A stretch of DNA of 64,000 nucleotides from Manis javanica (lineage: Eukaryota; Chordata; Mammalia; Pholidota; Manidae): the NCBI RefSeq assembly GCF_040802235.1, contig NC_133170.1, positions 5,595,001 to 5,659,000 of the forward strand. Reading direction: 5' to 3'. Position numbers and translations under genes: made by a program. Numbering within the stretch: the stretch's first letter is position 1; each line of letters begins with the position of its first letter. The notes below the pieces were generated by a model, which had not been told where the DNA came from, ran no database searches, and worked only from the letters and a program-made list of their open reading frames with translations. Positions 45,641-58,860 of this stretch are shown in pieces.

Positions 45641-47330
45641 GCTTTGGTGAATTTGAAAATGTCTTCTCTTGCTCTCTGACTTTTTCACCTTTTTAAAAAA
45701 ATTGTGAAAGCTACTAAATTTAATGTGCTCGGGTTTATCAGACTTTTCGCTTAGAGTAAGTTCCATCTATGAAGTTTCCACACACGCTGAAGTCAAGAAG
45801 GTACTCTTGTATAGTATTTTAGAGAATCTCAATAGCTTGCCTTTCAAATTTAGATCTATAATCCACCTATAATGGATTGTTATATGACTTTGCAGTATCT
45901 TTAGAATAAATCTTGACAACTGAGAAGGCATGTCTTTCCTCTGTGTTCTTCTTTGTGAGTGACAAATCAAAAACTCTAGAGACCAAGAGATCTCTGAAAT
46001 CAAAGGGTTATAGATGCAGCCAGATAAGGGCTGAGTCCTGAGACAAGCAGTTTCTGCTTCACCATCAGCAAGGCCAGTTAACAGAACAACTCATCTGCCA
46101 GACGCAAGAAACAGGCCACATTTATGAGAGATAATCAAGGAAAGAAAGTTTACTGAATTCACATTGGCTTCAGATAAGAAGGTGGGCTAACGTGAAGCTG
46201 GGTAAGCCCTGGGATAGGCGGTTAGTCCACGGAGAAGGCTTGTGGATTGGTTGTTGATGATGGTCAGACACTGTCACCTGTAAGGGAGGTCCTGGGGACT
46301 TTCTAGATGTTTGCTGAAGTGACTTCATCCAGGAATGTGGAGTTTCTGGTTTTGTGGCTATTGACTGATGACCTTCCCATGTCTCTCTCCTTCATCCTCT
46401 GGTCCTTATGTCACTTAATTTAGGACATTTTTGAATATTTGCCTTGTCAAGAGTATCTTGAATATCCCTGGAGATTGTATCCACTTCCATTTTATTAATC
46501 CTCCCCCAAAAAAGCCAGTTGCTATCTTAATTAACTTTGTATTGAATTTATATAATTATTTGGGGAGAAAAGTAGATTTTTTACCATTGTTGGGGAGGAA
46601 GAATTTTCCTCTACTCTTAAGGTTCTCATATCAGTTAAGAATCAAACTGACATGGGACAGATTAACAGGAGTAAAAACCAAACTTTAATTATGTGGGGAA
46701 TCCGTAGACATGAGATTCCAAAGACAGTCACAGTCAGGGAAAATTAAGTATATATGTCATCTTGAACCAAAGGAAAAGGGAATAAGGATCTGGGACCTCA
46801 AAGGAAAGGAAAGCGACTCACAGAAATTTGAAAGAGTAAATGTTTGGCAAACAAATATTTGCTAGGCTACACAGAAACAATGGGACATAGAGAGAAATTT
46901 TAACAGACTTTGCTAACTTTCCTTCTAGTCAGTCACCACTACTCCACATTATAATATAGCACATCTATGGTGATAGCGCTCCTCCTGGAGCAGAATTTCC
47001 ATCTAAATTGCTTTTATGAAGGTGGTTCTGGGGAGTGGCCATGGTGGTCAAAGTTTCCTTCAGAATTTTGAGCCATGACTGATTTCAGCTCAGTATAATC
47101 TGCACATCTGAGTTGCACGTCTTGTTTCCATGTCTTGTCCAAGCCTGCCCTTGGCCCCTACACCATATAAGGTATTTCCGTTAGCCTTTTAGTTTCTGAC
47201 ATTACTTATTTGTCATTCCTCTTCTCTTTTCGGTGTATCTGACAGGATCTTGTTTTTAAACAATTCTATAAATTTAAACAAAAACTCTGATAGACCTTCA
47301 CTGGGAGGATGTGGGAAGAACATTATATGT
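45640..47330 (-). mobile_element. Old L1/HAL1-type fragment interrupted by LTR-like sequence
   Basis: Antisense LINE-like sequence is visible at about 45780-45870 (CAAGAAGGTACTCTTGTATAG) and 46430-46620 (TTGCTATCTTAATTAACTTTG). The blocks between and after look like LTR relics, at about 46125-46420 and 46635-47165. The second starts ACATGGGACAGATTAACAGG and is rich in internal purines. Boundaries and families are uncertain. Confidence 0.35.
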
Positions 47331-50300
47331 GATGTTCTTGTTACATATAAAGTGGGGGATGCAAATAAACTACATCCTCAGATTTCATTGTATGTTGTTG
47401 ATTAAGAACATCTAACATTAAAGAAAATCAAGAAATAGTAACTGTATATTATTTCAATTTATAAATGTAAATGTCAGAAGGAACAGCTTGGAGAGCTGAA
47501 GATGGTTAAATTTGGGAAGAACTAATAAAGATTGGTAAGGGTTGTGCCGTTTTTAAGAAAAAAAATATGTTTTTGAATCTATTTAATGTTGAAAACCCAT
47601 TTGTACATGTATTAACTCAAACATGCGGTCTGTCAACTGGTGATTGTCCAGAACCCCATGTGAATGGTTTATAACCAGATAAATATAGAACTAAAGCTTT
47701 TAGAAATTTTTTTTAATTCTCTCCTCCTTTAACAGTGATGTCCACTACTCCACCTTCATTATTAGGGCTGGCATTGTGCTTGATGCCCACTCTGTCAAGC
47801 TCAGTTCCTGGCATGACAATGAGGCAGTTGGGTGGTGGACCTTACGGTCACCATAGCCTCCAAGGGGTGAGAGTCTCCTGGCAACGAGCCCCAGCAAAAG
47901 CAGGAGAGACACAGAGAGGCCCTCAGGTGCTGGGGATCCCCTGCCCCAACTCACTCCCTTATTACACCAAGAATCTCCTATCCTCAATAGAGTTCCCCTC
48001 CAAACCATCTGAAGAAGGGGAGGGACTTCACCCTATTTTCTCATATACCATTAATAACAGAGACTATACCCAGTCACGGAATAAATAGTCATTGGGAATT
48101 ACTTGAGGAGATGAGAATAGATTGGGTCCTAGGAAATTGGAAACATCGTGCAGCCATTTGCCCAACTCTGCAATGTCCTTTGCCCAAGAATCTGTAACTA
48201 GTTTAATCTAGAAAACAGCTTAGTGAAGCCTGAGTAATGAGTCTTGTACTTGATATGCTCCTACTAAATATTAAGTAAAACCTGTTATCACAATGCCATA
48301 TTAAATAGCATTTCATGGAAAATGTACCCTGTCTTTTTAAATCAGGAAATAAACTAGAACCCAGGGAGACCCCATCAGGATGATAATATTTCCTTGATTA
48401 GCCAATGAGTGCTTTAAAAATTCCATGTTACTAAATCAAGGCCACAGCAACACAAATTGACTTAGTTCATTTATGTTGAAGAACAAATTTTAGCTTTAAT
48501 TATTTTTGAGAGTTCTAAGTATGCTCACAAATTTATCGCCTTGCTTGGACAGTATAATTAAATCTCTGCTTTGGGAGATATTAATTAATATTATTAATGT
48601 TTAAGGGTAAATCTGAAAGCACATTGTGAAAATGAGAACTGTAATAGCTTAGTCCACATCACTGCCTATCTCCTCTAGCGACTTTTAACTCTACGTATAT
48701 ATGATGAATCATTTACATCCAGAAGAGCTAAAGTTGATATAAAAGCCTTCTTCTTGGGGCTGCTACCATTTTCTCCTTTTTTAGTATTGCAGGCAGGTGG
48801 TATTCAGTTATTTCACACCTGAAATTTTAGAAGAATAGTGAAATGCAGAATGACATCTTTTATTTATGTCCTAGAAGGTTTTCCTACATACTATACTTGT
48901 TCCAATCCTAAAAGAATTAGTCAGTGCAAACTGGACCAAATGCTGTGGCTCTAAGGAGACCCTATAACTGCATTTTGATCTTTTTTATGTTCTTCTAGGT
49001 TTCAGATTGACTCAAATATTTGCTTACAAAATCAAAGAATTACTGCAAGTATAAAACACAGAGTCCAAGCTTGAACTCTTTTTCTTGGTATAGAAATCCC
49101 ATCCATAGCATTTGGTAAAGTAAAAAGGTGAATTTTTGAGACATAGTGATTCAATAAAATGGTGATTGATATATTAACTATAAAAAATAAAAATATTTGT
49201 CTGACAAGTTTTTGAGAAAAACTGATGCACCCAAGAAAATACTTATAAACCAGATTCATCTATTCCTAGGGTTGGAGAAAGTTTATCGAAGATGCTCAGG
49301 CTTATAATAAGGAAAAATATAATTTAGTAGATGTCAGAAAAAAATGAATGAGAGAGGAGGATGAGCATGCCATTTAGAGACAGCAGCATGAGAGAAGGAA
49401 AGGATGTATAAAAACGCAGGAGATTTGAAGCAATTCATTTTTAAATTCTACTTTCAGATGAAAACTACAGAGTAGAGAAGCATACATATAAACATATATA
49501 TGCTTTTTATCATACATCATTTAAAACCCCATGGCAGCCGCCAGTCACCTGCCTTAATACATCACTTTGTGTAAAGGACATCAGTATTGCTCCAGGTTCC
49601 AAGATGAGTGACAAGGTATACCAGCCATTGGTTCTCAAACCGTTTATATATTTCATGTTTTATAGTCCACAGTCATGCCCACTTAATCAATCTTTCAAGG
49701 TACTTCACCTCAAACTTTGTTCAAAATCAATGTGGATAACAGAAATATAGCTATGACTTACATACTCTTTAGAAGTACTTGCATTCTAAGTAAGAAAAAT
49801 GGAATTTTTTAAAAGATGAGAACTGAGCTTGCTTTTAAGTCAACACTTTATTCTGTTTTTGAAAGTAAATCTGTACTAATGAGAAGCATCAATTTTCAGC
49901 ATGAATTAAATTATTGCCTCTATATTGCCTGCTGGAGAGAGTAGATTCCTGGCAATATGATGCTACATTTGCATTTTGATAACACACAGTTTTAGGCTGT
50001 TCCCTTCAAATTCAATTCAGAGAAATACAAATACATTAGAGTTTTCTCAAGAGAATATATATCTTAGTAGGCACATTTATAGGACTTCCAATAAAATCTA
50101 TAATTTTTGTAAATCAAACAACCAAGTAATGAAATACCTTATTTTCCATAAAGTAGGATACATGCATCTGTTTCATCATTGATAAGCTCATTTCGTTTTT
50201 CCAGGAAGGATGTCAGTAACCTATCAAAGTTGTTTCTATTATAGGAGAATTTTAAGCTTATACAGTAAGATAACAGATGAAATATTTAGACTGTTCTCAA

Positions 50301-51279
50301 TATAGTCTTAGAAATAAAAGTTTTTTTTAAAAGAAAACCTCACAAATATATAACAAAAACAACACAGGGGTACTTTTTCAAATTAAATAATGATTCTACT
50401 TTGTGAAAACATAACAACCACAAAAATAAAAAAGAGAATAGTTTTATACTCAAATGCTCTAGTCTAAGTAAAGAGGGTTCAACATTGAAAATTTCAGTTT
50501 GTATATAACTTTGCAGAAACTCATTTACTCAGTGAGAATAGTAGATATGTCAAGAGTCAGTATCAATAACATGTTCTAAACCCTTGATCCCGTTCTAAAT
50601 TCCATGAAGTTATTTATTGCATTAGTGCCCATTCGGTAAGAATAATATATCAAAATAATCTTAACCTAATAATTGAAGGTTATTCATAGTGTAACAATTA
50701 AAGGTTATTCATAGTATATTATAATTTGGTCCTCTTTCACATTTACGTAGTGGCTTCTCGTGAAGTCCCTTTTAGCCATTATGTGAGGTATAGTGTTACA
50801 AATTGGAAGAGTGAGGTTTGGAGTCACACAAGAAGGCAGACTTCCTAACTCAAGTTAATCATTATTTATAATAACCATGGTGGGGGAATAACGAGCTACG
50901 TGAAAAGCATTTATTTTAGATAGGTTAATGTAATGTTTCATAAGCAAAAGATAAGTCTAATCCCCCATCCTTAATGTGTTTACTCCACCACAAAATGTCT
51001 AAGTTTTCAAACATAACTAATATATATGGCTTCCTTCTTACATGGGGGATTCTATCTGCCAACAAGCATTTCTTAGGCACAGAGACTGGGGGGAAAGCAG
51101 TTAACAAGGTAGAAATAGGTCATTAAATCACGGCTTACCATGTACCATGTGTCTTTCAATCCCTGAAGGTTCGTGAATGTCTGCTAAGGATACAACGTTC
51201 TCTGTAAGAATTTAAAATTTTGTGTTTTTATTTAAAGTAAAAATATATGTAGAAAAATACATTTATATTCTAAATTAGT
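47331..51279. other. AT-rich intergenic, no gene recognised
   Basis: A 117-codon frame at 47735-48088 has no domain, signal or composition I recognise and is overlapped by an opposite-strand frame. I do not call it a gene. A weak antisense MIR trace is at about 50730-50850. Confidence 0.4.
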
Positions 51280-51495
51280 GCTGTCCAACAGGATTTTCTA
51301 TGAAAATGAAAACTTCTGATTTTATGCTAATATGGTATCCATTAGCCATGTATGGCTATTAAGTATTGAAATAGGACTAGTGTGACTGGTGAACAGAGAC
51401 TCTTAATTTTATTTTATTTTAAGGCATTTTACCTAAAAGGTAAATATTCACATATGGCTAGTGGCTACTGTACTAGGAAGTGTAGTTCTAGATAA
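51280..51495 (+). mobile_element. hAT-Charlie nonautonomous element (MER3/MER5B-like)
   Basis: Starts near GTGCTGTCCAACAGGATTTTC, contains CCATTAGCCATGTATGGCTA and AGTGTGACTGGTGAACAGAG, and ends with CATATGGCTAGTGGCTACTG and GTGTAGTTCTAGA. The central T/A-rich part is typical. The precise family name is uncertain. Confidence 0.6.
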
Positions 51496-52029
51496 TCTTG
51501 GAGTTCAACGCTGCCATTTGAACTTACCCCCTTTTGTTTTTTTATTTTGTTCCGTTTTATTTATTTTCTAATTAGGCATGACTATGTGAAACCAAATGAT
51601 AACTTGGTCTCCCATCCTATTAATGAAGGTTTCCAAACAACTTAAGTATTGAAAGACGGTGGGAGTTTTCAGGCATCACAACACTGTATTAAATAAAGAC
51701 GTCTTACTCAGAAGGTCCAATGCATAGTGGCAAATGTGCAATTCAGGTGACAAGCAGTGATTTATATCTATTAAAATAGCATTAGCTCCCAAATTAAATT
51801 AGTATCAATAAATTTAATTATATGCATTTTTTATACTACTTAACTTACAAATTTGTTTTGTATATTTATGTAATAAGAGCTCTAAGTAAAAGTTTACCTA
51901 GTTTATGATGCAACTTTTTAAATAACAATGTAATTTAAGCTTATTGTCAATATCAAAAGTCCATTTTTTTTCTTTAAAAGGCACCATTAATCACTCAAAT
52001 TTTAGAAGTACTAAACTAGCAAATTATAT

Positions 52030-52210
52030 GTCAAGCATTATCCACCTAGTTTTCTGTATGTTGCCTATTTTACCACAACCTCCCTATGAGGAGATGCGAC
52101 TATAATTACAATTTTGTATCTTTGGAAGCAGAAGCTTACAACTTTAGCAATTTTATTCAAATCTTATAATTAATAAATGTGGATTCAACTTATAAATCCA
52201 TTTCATTTTT
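52030..52210 (-). repeat. MIR SINE fragment, diverged
   Basis: A weak antisense MIR pattern around ACCTCCCTATGAGGAGATGC and the following degraded tRNA-side sequence. Confidence 0.4.
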
Positions 52211-52899
52211 CTTCAGAATAGCATACTCAATGTGATTGGTGGACTAATGCTTTCCCCAGGGACAGTCACTTTCTAGTCTTTGAAACCTGTGAATACACTA
52301 CCTTATATGGAAAAAGGTACTTCACAGTTTTTTTTTCTTTTAGTACGTCCACAAACCATAATTTTCAAAATGCAGTGATCCACCCCCTCTCTTTAGCTTT
52401 TTCCACTTTTGAGCCTAGCACTTGTAATTTTGTTTTTCAAAGTAAAATTGGTTTATTTATGGAAAATGACAAGAATTTCCAGTGTTAGTATAAGAGAGAG
52501 GTAAGTATGTCAGTGGATAATTCTGAGAGCCCTTCTCTTTACAACATCCTAGGTTTTCCGGCTGCTTTTCTAGACCAAATGCTAAGGGGAGTTGCTCAAG
52601 TTGAAATGAAAAGATGCTAACAACATGAAAATAGTTGAAAGTATAAACTCACTGATAAAGGTAAGCATACAGTCAAATTTAGAATAGTCTCATACTGTAA
52701 TGGTGATACTTAGACTATTTATCACTTTAGAAAAAAGTTAAAAGAAAAAAGTATTAAATATAACTATAGATACAATCATACATTAATGGATATGTAATTA
52801 AAAATTGTGCATTACTAACAAAATACAGGAAGGCAATAAAACTGTAGAGTTTTTATATGTTACTGAAGTTATTTTCAGCTTAAAACAGATTGTTACAGC

Positions 52900-55370
52900 T
52901 ATAAGATGTTTTATGTAAGTCTCATGTTAGCCTCAGGAAAAAATCTCTAGGTAATTACAGAAGAGATAAACAGAAAGGAATCAAAGCATACCAGTACAAA
53001 AAAAAAATCAAATCTCAAAAAAAGGCATCATGAGAGGAAGAAAGAAACAAAAGAACTATAAAATAGAAAACAACTAACAAAATGGCAAGAGTAAATTCTT
53101 ATCAATAATTACTTCAGATGTAAATCAATTAAAGTCTCCAATGAAAAGACATAGAGTGGCTGAATAGACTAAAAACAAGACCCAAGGATAAGCTGTCTAC
53201 ATGAGACTCACTTTAGCTTTAATGATGCTCAGAGGCTGAAAGTGAAGGGATGGAAAAAGATATTGCATGCAAATAGTATCTAAAAGAGAGCAGAAATGAT
53301 TATACTTAAAATAGACAAAATAGACTGGAGTCAAATACGGTCACCATGGCCAAAGGTCATTACACCATAACAAAAGGGTCAACTCAACAGAAAGATAGAA
53401 AATAATAAATATATTTGTACCCCATATTAAAGCACCAAATAAGTAAATCAAACATTGACAGAACTTGTAGGAGAAATTGACAGAAATATGATAATAGCAA
53501 TATAATTAAATATTCCACTTTTTAATGGATAGATTACCCAGACAGAAGATCAATAACAAAACATCAGAGCTGAAAAATACTACAGATCAAAGAACTTAAC
53601 AGACATACACAGAACTCTGCATCCAACAGCAGAAAAATACATATTCTTTTCAAATATACCCAGAACATTCTCTAAGATAGATCACATGCTAGTCACAAAA
53701 CAAATTTTAACAAATTCAAGAAGACAGAAATTATTCTGAGTATGTTTTCCAAACACACTGGAATGAAACCAGAAACAAGTAATGATAAGAAAGTGGAAAA
53801 ATTTTTAAATAGTTCATGGAAACTAAACAACACATTATTGGACAACCTTTGCATTAAGGAGGCTATCAAAAGGGGAAAAAAATGTTTCTTGAAACACATG
53901 AAGACAAAACATACCAAAACATATGGGATGCAGTGAAAGCATCATTAAGGGGGAATTTTATAGCAATAAATGCTTACATTAAAAAAGAAGAAAAATCTCA
54001 AATAAACAACCTAACATTACCTCTCAAGACACCAAAGAGCAACAAACTAAGCCCAAAATTAGCTGAATAAGGGGAATAATAAAGATTAGAGCATAAATGA
54101 ATCATATAGAAAATAGAAAAACAATAGAAAAAATCAGTAAAACTAAGTTGTTTTTTCAAAAAAATAAACCAAATCGACAAATTCTTAGTCTGACACAGAC
54201 TCAAATAAGTGAAACCAAATGAAAGAGACGACAGTACAATGGATACCTTAGAAGTGAAAAGGATCAAAGGGACTATTATGAATAATTACATGCCAATAAA
54301 TTGGATAATCTAGAATAAATGGATAAACTCTTGGAAACATATAACCTACCAAAACTGAATCAAGGAGAAGTATAAAGTGGGAACAGAACAATAATAAATA
54401 AGGAGATTGAATCAGTGATTAAAAATCTCCCAACAAAGAGAGGCCCCCCAGAAACAAATGCCTTCATGGGTGAACTCTAGCAAGTGTTCAAAGAATTAAT
54501 ACTAATACTTCTTAAACTCTTCCAAAATATAAGAGGGAACGCTCTAAATTCCTTTTATGAGGCTAGCAGCACCTTGATACCAAAGTCAGACAAAACACAC
54601 TAAAAGAAAACGACAATCCAATATCCCTGATGAACACAGGCAGTAATGCTCTCTAAAATACTAGTAAACTGAATTCCATAGCACATTAAAAGGATGATAA
54701 ACTATGACCAAGTGGGATTCAGTACAAGCAAATAAATCAATGGGATAGACCACGATAACCAACTGAGAGAAAAATCACACATGATTTGCATTCTCGTGTT
54801 CACTGAGTTATTCACAATAGCTAACGTATGGGAACAGCCGAAGTGTCTGTCGATAGACGAATGGATAAAGAAAGTGTGGTACATACATACAATGGAATGT
54901 TTTCCAGCCTTACATACATACACGGATGGTACATACATACATGGATGAATCTGGAGGACATCATGATAAATGAAATAAACCAGACACAGAAAGACAAATA
55001 CTGGATGCTCCCACTTACATGTGGAATCTAAACAAGTTGAATTCATGGAAGTAGAGAATAGAACATTGCTGTCTGGGGCTGTTAGCGGGTGAGGGGAATG
55101 GGAAGATGTTGATCAAATGGTTCAAAGGCTCAGTTATATAGGATGAATAAGTTCTGGAGATCTACTACGTAAAATGGTACTTGAAGTTTGTTAAGAGTTT
55201 TGATTTTTTTTGGCTAAGAAATTTGATCTTGAATGCTCTCTCCATAAACAAACATAATCATAACTATGTGAGTTTATAATTATGTTAATTAGCTTGATTG
55301 TGGTAATCATTTCACAATTTGATATATGTATATCAAAACATCATGTAACTCATGAATACATACAAAAATA
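52900..55370 (+). mobile_element. Old LINE-1 with central ORF2 deletion
   Basis: ORF2 sequence starts near 52980. Endonuclease-region landmarks follow: ACATGAGACTCACTTTAGC near 53200, GGGATGGAAAAAGATATTGC near 53248 and ACACAGAACTCTGCATCC near 53608. The reverse-transcriptase start continues to about 54770. It then jumps to the C-terminal ORF2 region (CTATAGCTAACGT-like text near 54820 and GAATGGATAAAGAAAGTGTGG near 54859) and an L1 3' untranslated region ending near 55370. Roughly 2 kb of ORF2, including the active-site box and the cysteine motif, is missing. All frames are short and broken. Confidence 0.8.
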
Positions 55371-55859
55371 TGCATATCTTTCATAGGTTGCTGGAGAATT
55401 TTCATGTTGATTTAAGTACCACAGATAATGACTTTATATATACGAAATGGTTGAAAAATAAATACCATTTAATACTACCCCCCAAATAATGCTCTGTGCA
55501 TAAAGTTTGCTAATTCGTGTTTTATTGGGGGATAGGAGCTGTTTCTTCCCACCACATACTTTTAATTTGGTAAATGATGTAATCACCCTGCTTGTCTCAT
55601 GATGGTGCTATTTCCTATTTTTTCAGAACTAGGAGAGAAAAAGATTGGCTGCCTTTCCACAGGTCTAAAGTTTTAATTTCTCTCTAATGTATAGTTTTTA
55701 AAAACAGAAAAGAAATCTGGTTTGATTCATTGTAAATGTATATAATCAAAAAATATTTTTACTTTATTTGAATATACTTAAATTTATCTGTCAGGGAAAT
55801 AATAATATCATTTATATTATAAAAGTCCTAAATTTACAAAGCTGAAGAGTATGAGTTTT

Positions 55860-56035
55860 TGATCTTTACATAAAATCTTCAGATTGGTAAAGGAGCTATA
55901 GATTGCCATTTTACAGATGAAAAAATTTGGACCTAGAAATGTTGACATGCCTCAAGTCATGCAGATATAAAGTGGCAAATTGTGATTTGAATCCAGTTCT
56001 TGGCATTTCCTCCATCAAGATTGCTTTTCTGGTCA
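55860..56035 (-). repeat. MIR SINE
   Basis: Antisense MIR: TGCCATTTTACAGATGAAAA (55903), ACATGCCTCAAGTCATGCAG, AAAGTGGCAAATTGTGATTTG and AATCCAGTTCTTGGCATT. Confidence 0.8.
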
Positions 56036-57049
56036 TTGGTGGGCCCTCCAGTGAGTGAGATAAGTACTCCTAAAACATAGGAAATTAGAATCGGTCACCT
56101 GGAAAAATAACTGATTTTATTACAGAACCCTGGGTAGGATATGGGGGACGGAAATGAGCATTTATTGTGCTATAACTTAGAAGGCATAGATACCAATTTT
56201 TTTTCATAGATACCAATTTTGAAATTTAGTTGATTAAGAAGTCCATTCCTTAGGTTTTATTCTATCATTGAAAATGTCCTCATATTTGAAAGTTCTTACG
56301 TACTTTGTAAATGGCTATTCATTCGCATATTTCGGTATCCTTCCTGATTCACTTTTCATAGCAACACTCTGAGTTGCATATTATCTTTCCACTAGCATCT
56401 AAGACTCAGGATGCCCTGCCCAGGTTTACACAAGGAAGTGACCATCTCAGGCATTCTTTCCACCAGATAATATTCTGCCACTGAATCGGAAGTGAGTTAT
56501 TGACCCTTGATGATAGATCCCTGCAAATTAAGTACAAGAAGGTCCCTTGCAGACGGCATGTTTCATTGCTTGTCAATAGAAAGTCCTCTTCTAAGTAATA
56601 GCTACTGACCACTGTGAGTGATCTCTCCTCATGATAAGAAGCAATACCAGTGTTTTAAAGAACTGAAGCCGTAACAGTGGACAAAGGAAGGGCCTAAGGT
56701 GACCTGATGGAGATGACCTCAGAGCCAGCCGGGGAGCCCAGAGGCCGTTGCAGGCAAGACAGTGGCCCAAGTACCGCGGACAGAGGGGAACCAGAAAGCA
56801 GAGTTTAGTTCTAGAGGAAGGCGAACCTTACAGAGGGACTCTCTTAACAAGGCACAGACAGGAGACGGAGGAGCGGTATGTTTGAAACCAGTTTCTCGAG
56901 ATAGAATATTCCAGAGGCTGTGGAAAGTAGCTCATTTACTTGATTCATTTCCATTCCCAAAAGTAACATGAACGATTCTTGTTTCTGTGCTTTACCTGGA
57001 AGTGAAGGTCACAGTCACATATATCGTCTCTTTCATCCTCTGATGGATT
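56036..57049. other. Intergenic, no gene recognised
   Basis: Contains a GC-richer patch at 56690-56870 with no recognisable domain and no identified repeat pattern. Confidence 0.4.
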
Positions 57050-57120
57050 CCAACATACAGAATAGTCTCTGGCCCCTGGTAGGCTCTCAATAAGTATTTG
57101 TTGAATGAATGAATCAATAA
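57050..57120 (+). repeat. L2 3' tail
   Basis: CTGGTAGGCTCTCAATAAGT followed by TTGTTGAATGAATGAATC is the standard L2 terminus. Confidence 0.7.
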
Positions 57121-57139
57121 ATCACTGTGTGTGAGCAGC

Positions 57140-57340
57140 CTTCAGTGTATCAAATTTGTTTAACACACGAAAATACCACCTACTTTTAGCATCAATCAAA
57201 AAGACTTTACAAGTCATCTCGTCTGATCTCCCTACTTTATAAATGAAAATGAGGTCCAGCAAAAAGACATGGTTTAACCAGGGCTACACAGAAGCTAGAA
57301 ATCTAGGCAAAAATTAAGAATTCTTGGCTTTGGTTCCCAG
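57140..57340 (-). repeat. MIR-family SINE fragment
   Basis: Antisense pattern: GTCTGATCTCCCTACTTTATAA, AAATGAGGTCCAGCAAAAAG, then GGGCTACACAGAAGCTAG. Confidence 0.55.
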
Positions 57341-57969
57341 TTCAGGGGGTTATGTTTGTTTACCCCTTCCTTTCTATCTATCACATAACCGGACAACATC
57401 TATAAATTGGTAAAGGAGACTTTTTAGAAAAGAAGCAAAACTCAGTTCTTGTATAAACATTTAAAACTCAAGCCAGTCTCAGATTATACTTTTTGTTTTC
57501 TCAGGTTGAGGCTCAATGACTGCTCACTTCCTTTCTGTCTCTGTACTTCTTCATTTAAATGACAAGTTTTATATATGGAGATGGCGTGAGATCATCCATG
57601 GTTGTGCTTACCCTTCCCTCTTTGTAATGGAGTAGAACAATGGAGAGTTTCTTGATTTCTGAAAGGGCATTTACAGAAGGTACCACGGGCATTTGGAGAC
57701 TGCCCCTGCATAGCACATGGCTTTCTGTCAGGGGCTGTGCTCACTGGCCTCCCAGCAGTCAGATGTCGCCGAATGGAGCTGGTACTGTACGTCGTGCCCC
57801 TCTACTGTCCTCAGCACGTGTGCCTGATGATAGTTGTGTGACTTCAGTGTGGCGAGTGGAAGGTGGTGATTGCCCCAGAACGCTAATGAGTACCTTTGTT
57901 ATGTTACCCATAGGACACTTTCAGGCTGATTGCCAAGTTCCACTAAGTCATGTTGTTTTGGAACTAGAA

Positions 57970-58290
57970 TTGCATAATGGTTAGGACTATAGACTTTGGA
58001 CTTAGACTTGGGCTTAATTCCTATCTCTACCACGTGGATGTCATTGCTTAGATAAGGAAAGATACCAAGGACAGCGCCAAATCCATGAAAATGTGGGGCA
58101 TTTCCCTGCATTGTTTACAGGCTCAAAAAATATTTGTGACGGCATGAATATGCCCTATAACTAAATTCTACTCTAAAATGCCACTAACCACCTATGAGTT
58201 TTAGCAAGTCACCAAACCTTCCCCAAGCCTTGGTTCATATAATTAGACTGCCGGACTGCATGATCACTAAGAGCTCTTTCCATTCTAAAA
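57970..58290 (+). repeat. MIR-family SINE, possibly two pieces
   Basis: GCATAATGGTTAGGACTATAG near 57973 resembles a MIR 5' end. TTAGCAAGTCACCAAACC and GATCACTAAGAGCTCTTTCC resemble the MIR core and tail. The middle part is diverged. Confidence 0.5.
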
Positions 58291-58344
58291 TATGTTTTGT
58301 CAACAGTGAATTTTCCACTAGGTCCCTCAATTCAATTTCAACTC

Positions 58345-58860
58345 TACAAGCATTTATTGAGGACTTTATTAGGGATGAAAGTATAAATATTAAAGAACAT
58401 AAGCTACTGATGGTGACTTACAGACATGTGAACAAATAGCTACATGGTAATGTATGAGCAGTGTCATAGACAAACTCATACAAAGTATGACATTATGAGC
58501 AAGGATGAAGGGATTAATTCTGGAAGAGAATCAGGTACCAGGAGGAAGTGATATTTGAATTGGACTTTAAAGAGTGAATAGGAGTTCACTAGGAGGCAAA
58601 TTATGGAGAAAGACATTCCAGGCAAAGGAACAGGTTACACAAAAAAGGACAGGAGTCTAAGACTGCCTGAAACACTCAAGGGATAACAGTTCCATATTGC
58701 TGGGACATTGTAGGAGGGGTCAGCATGCATATCACAGAAGGGGTTCTGACAGGTAAACTGGAGTCAGGCGGCCACCGGCCTTATAGCAGATGAACAATGC
58801 TGGTTTTCATTTTCTAGTTTTGGATACTTTGATTTTAATGGGTATTCTCATGACTTGCAA
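58345..58860 (-). repeat. L2 LINE fragment
   Basis: Antisense L2: ACAAGCATTTATTGAGGAC, AGGAGGAAGTGATATTTGAA, ATTCCAGGCAAAGGAACAGG (58615) and the downstream degraded part to TTTTGGATACTTTGATTTTA. Confidence 0.7.

Noticed and set aside
47735-48088. 117-codon frame as a possible gene
   Set aside because: No recognisable domain, no splice or promoter context, and an overlapping opposite-strand frame of similar length. Likely chance.
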